Part shown: in pieces, positions 55,802 through 64,000 of the stretch
How the letters are laid out: each line of letters begins with the position of its first letter
Numbering within the stretch: position 1 is the stretch's first letter
Assembly (NCBI GenBank): GCA_035048815.1
Contig: JAUCBN010000025.1
Location: forward strand, 10,502,501 to 10,566,500
Length of the DNA: 64,000 nucleotides
Reading direction: 5' to 3'
From: Abelmoschus esculentus
Lineage: Eukaryota; Streptophyta; Magnoliopsida; Malvales; Malvaceae
The notes under the pieces: model-generated
What the model was told of the DNA's origin: nothing
Seen by the model: the letters and a program-made list of their open reading frames with translations, nothing else
Databases searched by the model: none
Made by a program: the position numbers and the translations under genes

Positions 55802-57728
55802 GATATCTAAGAACTTTTTAAACTGATACTCCTGCTTTTGCCTTTTTAACCTCTGTGAAAAAGGTGGTGGGGTCACATTTCCTCCAGTGTTTCATTAGTT
55901 TGGAATTTAATGCCTGGTACCACTGGTATGTCTGCTGCTTCAGCTGCTGGCCGTGGAGTTGCCGACTTATCTGCCGAGGTAGGTTCACTTGGTTCAACAT
56001 CTAAATCTGTTTTATCTGGTTCTTCTTGTTCCACTAGTGGGACTTTGTCTGTCGAACTGCTTGTTACCTCTTTAAGTTGTAAGCCACTCCTAGTAGTGAT
56101 TGTTTTCGCGTGTCAAAAGTGCGCGTTTAGTGCAAGTGGACACATCACAAGTAATAAGTGATAAGTATTTATCGGATTATCGTCTCCACAGGGATTGGTA
56201 TACTCAATATGTCTTCTTCGTTTTCCTGTTCTGTAGAAATAAAATAAAACACAAGTAGTTTTGGGTTGTGATGGAACTAAAATAAAACAACTGAATAAAA
56301 TAAAGAGATTTGATAGTAAAGAGAGAGAGGTCAAGATCCAGTTGCGTTGTATTGTGGAGTTGATTGACTTGTCTCTGCCCAATGCAATCGTATATCACTG
56401 CCTCGGTAGCACTGCAGATTACTGCCTTGGCAGCGACAACATTGTCCGCCACGGCAATCCCTTGCTCGTGGGTGGACTTTACCAAAGTTCGGCAAAGTGT
56501 CCTTGAATGATTCCGCTTATCCCTAAGTCGAAGTACTGTTGATGACTAGTCCTTGATGATACCTACCAGCGTGAATCAATTATACTCACCAACCAATCTC
56601 ACACTTCTTTTAGCCGCTGAAACTCTTAACCTATCCCTAGGCTGAGTTAGTATTTCGCGATTAAAACACCGTACTTACCCCTTTCGTGAATTTCGTGAAT
56701 CTAACTCTCCCGAGTCTAGATAAATGGATTATTTACAAACTTCCCTCCCGGGATTGAATGCAAGAACAAAGAATAACAAAGGATAAGCAAACCTTGACAG
56801 TTTTATTGCATTGAAACAAAGATAAAGTACAATCTCCTCTCACAAATACTAACAACCTTCACCTAAAACCTAAGAAAGCTTAGAACATAGTTGAGAGAAA
56901 GAAAAAAAAGAATCTATGAATCGGCTCTCTCTAGGTATTGGTGTCTCATACATTGGACGGCTAGGTCTTTATATAGGCTTGATCTAGGGCAAACCTTTCC
57001 TAAGTAGAATACAACTTGGAGTAGGGAACAAGTCATGTACATAAATAAAATATTTCCAAGTTTAATTCAACTAAGAGGCTTTCCCGCGTGGCCTTGTCTT
57101 GGGCTTTTCCTCATGCTAGCCAGCTCTGATCCATATGCTTTATGTCCAGACACGTCCCTTAGATTTTTCTCTTCCAATCGCCTATAGTCTTGCTTCCTGG
57201 CTCTCAGCTGCTTCCTTGGCATCAGGTCCTGCCTCGGCCATGTTGCTGCCGCGGCACTAGTTCTCCTGCACAGATATAAAAATGCAGTAAAAGCTTGCCT
57301 TTTTTGTAAATATTATCTCTATAAGCTTAACTTCTAAATATATCACATTAAGTACATGCTTTGGTCCGAGTGGGTGTAAATTCGGTGATTAATGCCCATA
57401 AAAGATGTAAAAAGTGATAGTGAGTTGAGCACTTATCACACCCCCAAACTCGAACTATTGCTTGTCCTCAAGCAATGCAAACCATCAATTTGTCGAACTC
57501 TACTCTCTCTTGGTCTTATGTTTCAATCTATTCTCCCCACCATAACTATGTCTATTCTTTAGACTTAACCTTTCGGCTACCCAAGGCTTTACCTAGAAAC
57601 AAACTATAAGAATTGATGAGTGTGTGCGTTTTTGTGGACAAGTTTGATTAAGGCTTTCTTAGATAAACTCTAAGTTCAAGACAAGTAGAATTTGGTTAAG
57701 TATTCTCTTCTTTTCTAAACAACCAATT

Positions 57729-57884
57729 CTTGAGCCAATTTCGAGCCCCTCAAGGATTGTGTTTTTTTTCTTCACTAATTCCTTCTTTCTTGTAAATATT
57801 CCTTAAAGCATACTAGAGCCAATTTCGGACACCTCTAGCATGAAGAATTGTACTTCCTAGAGCCGGTGATAGGCACACCTCTAC
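57729..57884 (-). ncRNA. Three conserved 3'-UTR hairpins of A2
   Basis: Same order as in A1 and B1: CTTGAG/CTCAAG, then two CTAGAG stems. The outermost has CTCTAC and an extra CA, so its stem is weakened. Confidence 0.6.
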
Positions 57885-58354
57885 TTACTTTCCCAAGAAT
57901 CTAAGTCTTTATCACCTAAGTTCATTAAAAGAATTCCTATAATCCAACAAGTCCCAAAAGTGTTTAAAAATTCATCTTATAGTAAGCTTCTAAGTTTTCA
58001 TCCTTAAGTATCCTAAGGTTAAACCTTCTTAACAAGACCTAATCATGGTAAGGATAAAGATTTCTATAGCCTTAAAGAATAAACTAAGGCAATACTGATG
58101 ATAAGCAGTGCAAAAGTTTAGGCATTTAATTCAAGTGAGGCGAGGAGCATAAAAAATTTAAAAAAATTTCACTTAAGTACTCCCTTTTCTAGGCAAGGCC
58201 TCGGCAGTAGATTGCTGACTTGGCAGTGAATATGCACTCCCAAACTCAAACCAAGCATCGTCCTCAATGCTTTATATTAGAAGAAAAGAGTGGGAAAAAA
58301 AATAAGCAGCATATAAAGAAACCAACAACAAATAATATTGAATTATATGAAAAA

Positions 58355-59491
58355 TTAAAGAGACTCCGAAGAGCTGCTAGTAATAATTTTTCTCCGTGGT
58401 CTTGCTGCCGACTGCTTTGTTCTTGGTGAGGGCGATGGTTGAGCTTTTGCTTGCCGGGGCGGTTGGACTCTTGTGGGTGGTGTCCGTTGCATCGGAGCTT
58501 CCACTTCTTCTCCTTCTTCTACGTCGGCTATCGCCTCGGTAATTATTATGTCCGTTCCTCCTTCCCTTGCTGTGGCTGCCTCGGTATGATGTGTACTTGG
58601 TCCGGCGGCGGTTGAGCTTTGGTGCACATAGGCATCTATCTCAGTTGATAAACTGCCCATGATGATTGGGTATCGTGGTGGAGTGCTGAAGACTGCCCTC
58701 CGCTTGGATGGTCTTCTGCTGGCAGATGATGCCGCGGTAGAGTCTGCTACCCTAGATGGGCCGGGAGCCTGGTTCGGTGGTGGAGGGCCCGCGTAGAAGA
58801 ACGACCTTGGTCCTCCCGGAGCTGGTGTAGTCTCGGTATAAGGGGCGGCTGGGACAAACATATTACTTGGAAATTCTAGAAATTGCGCCCCTTGGTCTGG
58901 AAAAGCTTGGAGCATCATTTGTGCTAATGTGCCATTGAAGTCTCTTTGATACTCCATGTATCTCTGTTGCCTGAGGTCCATCGCTGCCATCCTTTGCAAT
59001 ATCTCCTGGTATGGGTCTGCTGTGGTAGAGGTGTGGGCAGTGTCTGACATGTCTTCCGTGTACTGGGCCCCGGCAGCAGTATCAACAGTGAACTACTGGG
59101 GGCGTTGCTTGCACTGGCTCCACTTGCGTGATCTGCATTACTTTATGGCAAAAGTCTCTGGTCCATCCTCGCCTTTGGGGAGTGTATTCGTCCGTATCTT
59201 CTATTGGTACACCTGCGGCAACACACAAACCAGTAATCAAACATGGGAAATATAATGGTCCTCTATCCTTCTTACCGCATTCGTGAATTTCTCGTAAGAT
59301 GATCTCTCCAACGTTGATGCTCCTCTTGTTGATGATCGATTGGATGAGCACCAATCGTTTTCGGTCCACCGTGCTGTTGTGGGATGTGGGATGAGACGTC
59401 TTTTGACAAAGGTATTCCAAAGCTTAGCCTCGAGCTTTAAACTCTGCCTTGCTACTGATCCTCTATGGGCACCGGTTTCCCATGGAGTATT
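58355..59491 (-). pseudogene. ORF2 of A2, 5'-truncated by A4
   Basis: From right to left: FVKRRL.PTSHNSTVDRKR, SIINKRSINVGEIILREI, GPLYFPCLITGLCVAAGVP and RRGWTRDFCHKVMQI. After a frame change near 59085 come DPYQEILQRMAAMDLRQQR, MEYQRDFNGTLAQMM, a Pro-rich stretch, SASRRPSKRRAVFSTPP, IMGSLSTEIDAYVHQ, acidic EVEEGEEVEAPMQ-like sequence, and the basic tail ending SSSSESL at 58355. This is the best preserved C-terminal half of ORF2 (231 open codons to 59050). Confidence 0.75.
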
Positions 59492-60819
59492 TGATAAGTG
59501 CTCAACACACTATCACTTTTACTCCTTTTATGGGCATCAATCACCAAATATACACCCACTCGGACCAATGCATGTGCTTAATGTGATATATTTAGAAGTT
59601 ATGCTCATATAAATAATATTTATAGAAAAAGGCACGTTTTACTGCGTTTTCATATCTGTGCAGCAGAACCAGTGTCGCGGCAGCGACAAGGCCGAGGTAG
59701 GACCTGATGCCGATGCAGCAGTAGAAAGACAGGAAGCAAGACTGTAGACGATGGAAAGATAAAAATCCAAGGAACGTGTCTGGACTTGAAACCCATGGAT
59801 CGGAGCTAGCTAGCACAAGGAAAAGCCCAAGGAAAGACCACGCGGGAAAGCCCCCTTAGCCGAATCAAACTTGGAAATATTTTTATTATTATGTACTTGA
59901 CTTATTCCCTACTCCAAGTTGTATTCTACTTAGGAAAGGTTTGCCCTAGGTCTAGCGTATATAAAGACCTAGCCACCCAATGTACAAAACACGGAATACC
60001 TAGGGAGAGAGCCAATTTCTATTCTTGTTTTCTTCTCCTCCATTATGTTCTAAACCTTCTTAGGGATTAGGTGAAGGTTGTCGAGTATTTGTGAGAGGAG
60101 ATTGTACTTTGTCTTTGATTCAATGCAATAAAGTTATCAAGGTTTGCTTATCCTTTGTTATTCCTTGTTTTCACAATTGAGCTCGGGAGAGGATATTGTG
60201 AATCATCCATTTATCTAAGCTCGGGAGAGTTAGATTCACGAAAGGGGTAAGTACGGTGTTTCAATCACGAAATACTAACTCGGCCTAGGGATAGGTTAAG
60301 AGTTTCAGCGGCTAAAAGAAGTGTGAGATTGATTGGTGAGTATAATTGGTTCACGCCGGGAGATATCATCAAGGACTAGTCATCAACATCACTCTGACTT
60401 AGGGATAAGCGGAGTCATCCAAGGACACTTTGCCGAACTTTGGTAAAGTCTACCCACGAGCAAGGGATTGTAGCGGCAGACAGTATTGTCGCTGCCAAGG
60501 CAGTAAACTGCAGTGCTGCCGAGGCAGTGATATACGATTGCATTGGACAGAGACAAGTCAATCAAATCCACGATACGACGCAACTGGATCCTAACCCATC
60601 TCTCTCTACTATTTCAACTCTTTATTTTTATTTAGTTATTTTAGTTTAGATAAATCAAATCAACTCACTTGTGTTCTTTATTTTTCTACAGAACAAAAAG
60701 GTGAAGAAAGCATATTAAGTATACCGGTCCCTGAGGAGACGATAACTCGATAAAATACTTATCACTTATTACTTTCGATGTGTCCACTTGCACTAAACGC
60801 GCACTTTTGACACGCGACA
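59492..60819 (+). repeat. 5' LTR of A4, 1,328 bp
   Basis: It runs TGATAAGTGCTCAACAC...TGACACGCGACA. TATATAAA lies at 59958-59965 and AATAAA at 60127-60132. TGCC(G/T)CGGCA-type palindromes occur near 59670 and 60517. Transcription would start shortly after 59990. Confidence 0.88.
60142..60691 (+). other. Predicted intron in the LTR leader of A4
   Basis: Donor CAAG/GTTTGC at 60141/60142, pyrimidine-rich tail and acceptor TTTTTCTACAG at 60691, 550 nt. The donor lies 10 nt after the AATAAA signal. The same AAG/GTTTGC or GTTTAC donor and CAG acceptor are conserved in B, C and the diverged solo LTR G. No transcript evidence is available. Confidence 0.45.
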
Positions 60820-60825
60820 TGTTTT

Positions 60826-60844
60826 TGGCATCGTTGCCGGGGAC
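60826..60844 (+). other. Primer-binding site of A4 (tRNA-Asp type, mutated)
   Basis: TGGCATCGTTGCCGGGGAC; the expected TGGCGCC start reads TGGCATC. It begins six bases after the LTR end. Confidence 0.8.
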
Positions 60845-60917
60845 TGACAACTAATTTTTTTTTTCTTTATTTTCTTGTTTATTTTTATTTTTATTTTACT
60901 TTTGTTTTTCGTGGTGT

Positions 60918-63461
60918 ATGACCAGGGCCAATCCAACCAACCCCTTGTACGAGTTAGATCCAGAGATCGAAAGAACAAGGCAACGGTTGAGGAGACAGAT
61001 CCAAGGAGCCATGGCTGAACACCTGGCAGGACAAAACTTACCTGCCGGCAATGGAGGACTTCTGCCGCCACCTGGGCCGCGGTAGCTCACTATAAGAGAT
61101 TTCCTGGAAGAGGACTTAAACGGATTAAATCCAGGAGTCCTCACACCGGAGGTTGAAGCAGTCCATTTTGAACTCAAACCCGTTATGTTCAATATGTTAA
61201 ATACAATTGGACAATTTTGTGGGTCTGCAACTGAAGACGCAAGGCATCACCTCAAGTCCTTCATGGAAATTTGCAACTCTTTCAAAATCCAAGGAGTCCA
61301 TGAAGATGTCTAGCGATTAAAGCTATTCCCCTATTCACTGAGGGATAGGGCGAAAGCTTGGTTAAATAGCATTCCAGCAGGATCTATTGGTTCCTGGAGT
61401 GAACTTTGCCGTGATTTCATTACTCGTTTTAATCCCACTAATTTATATGATAGAATCCGTAATGAAATTACTTCTTTTCGACAGGTAGAAGACAAACCAA
61501 TGTACGAGGCATGGGAACGCTACAGGGAGCTATTGCACAAGTGTCCTTTGCATGGATTTCCCTTATGGAAACAAGTGACAATGTTTTACAATGACACGAA
61601 TGCCCCGACAAGGATGATGTTAGATGCCTCGGCAAACGGAACACTCCTGGATAAAGCACCTGAGGAAGCTATTGAAATATTAAATAAACTCGCAAAGAAT
61701 GACTTTCAGTTTCCTACATCTAGGCGAGGAGGAGTAAGACGCCAAGCCACGGTAAATGAATTAGATACATCAAATTCAGTGGCAGCACAATTGACCTCTC
61801 TTACCAAGATGGTGCAAAACATACAGTTACAACAAAATACCCGTGAGGTCAAGGTAATTGATTCATACTGTGACTTATGTGGAGGTAACCACAGTTCCTC
61901 TGATTGCATGAATCAAGAAACCGATATGTATGTTGGGAACTACAACCGCAACAATGTGATGTCCAACACATACAACCCCTCACGGAAAAGTCATCCAAAC
62001 CTATCATGGAGCAACCCTAATAATGCCTTAAACTCAATCACCCAACATTCGGGATTTCAGCAACCGATGCCGCAACAGCAAGCCCAGCAGTCAATGCCGC
62101 CGCCGCAGATGCAGCAACAACCGGTAAGTTCATTGGAGAACACGCTAAAGGCCTTCATGATGAAAACTGAGTCATAAATGGTAGAGAATAGTAATTTCAT
62201 CAAGAGGATAGATGCCTTCATGAATAGGACTGAGATGTGGTTGCAAAATCAAGAAGCGGCCATTAAAACGCTGGAAACTCAGGTTGGGCAGTTTGCTCAA
62301 TGCATAAACACTAGACCATAAGGAGGCCTACCTAGCAATACTGAAGTTGCTAAGGTAATGAGCCATGAACAGTGCAAAGCAATCACTACTAGGAGTGGTC
62401 TAAAGCTGAAGGAGAAGATCCCAGAGAGCCAAATTCAATCAGCGGATCAAGCAAAAGAAGAGGCTGAGCAAACTGAAGCTGACAACACTGCCCCGGTAGA
62501 AAGCACTGCAGCTCCTGAGCAGCCTGCCGGGGCAGCAACAACTCCAGCGGTGCCAGGTATTAAATTTCAAACTAAAGAAACCCTGGAGGAGATGAGACCA
62601 CCACCACCTTTCCCACAAAGGTTGAAAAAGCAAAAACAGGACCAACAATTCAAGAAGTTCCTCGACATCTTGAAGCAAGTCCACTTCAACATACCGTTCG
62701 TTGAAGCTATTGAACAAATGCCTAACTATGCCAAATTCCTAAAGGACATGGTGTCAAAGAGGAAACGAATAGGTGAGTTTGAGACGGTGGCTGCTACCGA
62801 GGGATGCATGACAATGCTGGATAACCGCATGCCACCAAAGTTAAAAGATCCTAGATGCTTTACTATACCTTGTGCGATAGGTAAGGATTATGAAGGTAAG
62901 GCCCTATGCGACCTTGGAGCAAGCATAAATCTGATGTCCAAATCAGTCTTTCAAAAGCTTGGAATTGGAAGGGCAAAACCTACAACCGTTATGCTCCAAC
63001 TAGCGGATAGATCCTATGTGCAACCTGAAGGAAAAATCGAGGACATACTGGTAAGAGTAGATAAGTTTATTTTTCCAGATGACTTTCTTGTCCTTGATTG
63101 TGAAGCAGATGACAATGCACCGATCATCCTTGGGAGACCTTTCCTTGCAACTGGACGTACTCTAATTGACGTGGAAAAAGGAGAGTTGACAATGCAGGTC
63201 AATGACCAACAAGTCAAACTCAACGCATTCCACAACTTAAAAAAATATGATGATCCAAAGGAGTGCAAGGCTATCCACACAGTAGACACTAAAATATCCT
63301 GCCTGGGCAGTCTTCTCGACAGGATATTCGGCAAAAAGATTAAGCCCAATATGGATGAACATACAGCAAAAAGGAGTGGCCCACAACCGATTCACAATTT
63401 GGGCCTAAGGGAGAGAATAATTTTGGGAGATGCATTTGCATGCTCCCCACCAGTAACATGA
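60918..63461 (+). pseudogene. gag-protease of A4 with four nonsense codons
   Basis: ATG 60918 opens a frame of 847 codons to GDAFACSPPVT, colinear throughout, with in-frame stops at 61083, 61311, 62175 and 62319 only. Comparison with A1 shows the residues replaced: Gln, Leu, Tyr and Gln. Domains: N-terminal MTRANPTNPLYELDPEIE; gag core 61130-61700 (AKAWLNSIPAGSIGSW, MYEAWERYRELLHKCP, TRMMLDASANGTLLD); zinc-knuckle-like CDLCGGNH...C about 61870-61910; Gln/Pro-rich linker about 62050-62130; protease CDLGASINLM about 62900-62940 and ILGRPFLATGRTLIDVE about 63125-63175. It would encode capsid and protease only. Confidence 0.88.
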
Positions 63462-63639
63462 TCTACTCCCTTTTCTTTATTAATATATTAGGATTAGTTA
63501 GTATATTTTTATTTCTTTTTATTTTTTCTAATTATTTTTGCTTTAAGTACTTTTTCTTTTTGTGTGTTTTATTATTTTTAGGTTAATAAGCAAGAATAAA
63601 GGAGAAGTAATTCAAGCAGGAACTCTGCCGAGGCAATAA

Positions 63640-63785
63640 AACAGGGTCAGGGCCGCAGCAGTCCCAACGGGCAGAACAGTGTAACGGCTAGTCTGCCGAG
63701 ATTCCTGCCGCGACAGAAAAAGGAAACCGTTACAAAACGGCTAGTGGCTTCAACGGTCACAAGCCGAGGCCTATATAAGAAACTC
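63640..63785 (+). promoter_or_regulatory. Putative internal promoter for A4 ORF2
   Basis: TATATAA at 63772-63778 lies about 160 bp before the ORF2 ATG (63933). Upstream are CCAACGGGC (about 63664), TAACGGCTAG (about 63681), ACCGTTAC (about 63726), AACGGCTAG (about 63736) and TTCAACGGTCA (about 63750), the last one base off the MSA consensus. The leader between TATA and ATG is CT-rich and conserved with A1. Confidence 0.5.
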
Positions 63786-63932
63786 CTTCCTCTTGAACTA
63801 TTCACTCTTGCTTTCTTGTTTTCTTTAGTAGTCATAACAATCTCTCTCTCCATTACTCTCTGCCTACTAATCTTCGCTAAATTCCAGATTCTTTTCAAGA
63901 AAAACTCCAAGAAATCACATCTCTCAATCTTG

Positions 63933-64000
63933 ATGGCAACATACAGACGATTCGCCCCCGCCAACGTTGAAGATCGCTTCAACCGATCTTTCATCACTCG
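63933..64000 (+). CDS. ORF2 of A4, N-terminal start (partial at window edge)
   Basis: ATG 63933 opens MATYRRFAPANVEDRFNRSF and stays open for 22 codons to the window end. It aligns with A1 ORF2 (MATYKRFAPANVEDRFNRSF) and supports that start. The rest is outside the window, so completeness is unknown. Confidence 0.75.
   Translation, partial: MATYRRFAPANVEDRFNRSFIT

Larger units (their letters stand above)
25671..56100 (-). mobile_element. Athila-like element B1 (autonomous type), heavily interrupted
   Basis: From right to left on the minus strand it has partial gag (56100-55802, 51478 on), protease, RT, RNase H, integrase, ORF2, a 3' UTR with three hairpins, and the 3' LTR (ending at 25671). 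The 5' part lies beyond the window or is hidden behind A2 and A4. It is split by A1 (25751-38896), C1 (39089-43826), a solo A LTR (45196-45985) and the rearranged insertion at 51479-55801. Continuity was judged from joined LTR sequence and from the gag words flanking each insertion. Confidence 0.75.
50796..56100 (-). pseudogene. gag-protease of B1, split by a 4.3-kb insertion
   Basis: The pieces are 55802-56100 (linker between gag and protease, VPGIKF-like and FFKRLKKQK-like words) and 50796-51478 (protease: ALCDLGARINMMPKFF, ILGRPFLATGRTLIDVEKGE). The frame QFKKFLDI on the right piece and LKQVHINLPLVEAIEQMPNY on the left piece join at the insertion, as in the uninterrupted A1 and A4 copies. 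The gag proper lies beyond 56100, hidden by A2. Confidence 0.8.
56101..59491 (-). mobile_element. Family-A element A2, 3' half, cut by A4
   Basis: The 3' LTR is 56101-57438 (TGTTTTCGCGTGTC...GAGCACTTATCA, 1,338 bp). The PPT-like block and 3' UTR with hairpins span 57439-58354 (hairpins at 57729-57754, 57813-57838 and 57857-57884, the last with a 2-nt insertion). ORF2 runs to 59491, where the plus-strand LTR of A4 begins. The 5' half lies beyond the window. It is inserted in B1 gag after TAGTGAT. Confidence 0.82.
59492..64000 (+). mobile_element. Family-A non-autonomous element A4 (5' LTR, gag-protease, ORF2 start; runs off the edge)
   Basis: It has a complete 5' LTR, PBS, gag-protease without pol, a promoter-like spacer and the first 22 codons of ORF2 at the window end. 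It is inserted in ORF2 of A2 in opposite orientation. The layout agrees with A1, which confirms that the lack of pol is a family trait and not a private deletion. Confidence 0.88.

Overview
This is a plant nuclear genome window, almost certainly from a eudicot. It is AT-rich and dominated by nested LTR retrotransposons. Very little of it is host gene sequence. The only host genes I can support are the C-terminal end of a coiled-coil protein at 294-613 and a broken WRKY transcription-factor gene (group IIe, WRKY22/27/29 type) at about 9815-10910. A long solo LTR opening TGTAACACCCCTAACCCGG resembles repeats I associate with Malvaceae (cotton, cacao relatives); that placement is a weak inference.

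Left part, 1-14.7 kb. An LTR fragment abuts the coiled-coil exon. It is followed by a 37-bp tandem repeat array, a 1,030-bp hairpin-like Mutator-type MITE with a perfect 9-bp target duplication, a CACTA-type relic, a decayed Ty3/gypsy element (4623-8770), a relic Athila-like LTR, the WRKY pseudogene, about 2.2 kb of featureless AT-rich DNA, and a 1.3-kb solo LTR (13150-14463).

Middle part, 14.7-24.5 kb. A second copy of the decayed gypsy family (element F) has been split by a 2,852-bp solo LTR with a perfect 5-bp target duplication and by a 1.35-kb hAT-like insertion. Next come a scrap of Ty1/copia gag and an Athila-type element (D) with LTR, PBS and gag.

Right part, 24.5-64 kb. This is a deep nest of related Athila-like families that I call A, B and C. 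B1 (minus strand) is a degraded autonomous-type element with gag-protease, RT/RNase H/integrase and an extra ORF2. Nested in it are A1 (minus), C1 (plus), a shortened solo A LTR, a rearranged A/B insertion and A2 (minus). A2 in turn is interrupted by A4 (plus), which runs off the right edge. Inside A1's 3' LTR sits the youngest insertion, a full-length chromovirus (26974-32631) with two LTRs differing at three positions and one uninterrupted polyprotein frame.

How the parts relate. Family A elements carry gag-protease and ORF2 but no reverse transcriptase or integrase, so they would depend on pol proteins supplied by a B-like relative. Families A, B and C share several unexplained conserved features: three hairpins in the 3' untranslated region with compensatory stem changes, a TATA-containing block rich in AACGG motifs upstream of ORF2, a conserved splice donor/acceptor pair inside the LTR leader, and a CTGCC(G/T)CGGCAG palindrome scattered through coding and non-coding parts. 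I consider the hairpin triplet and the ORF2 promoter block the best candidates for something undescribed. All coordinates come from reading the sequence by eye; no searches were run.
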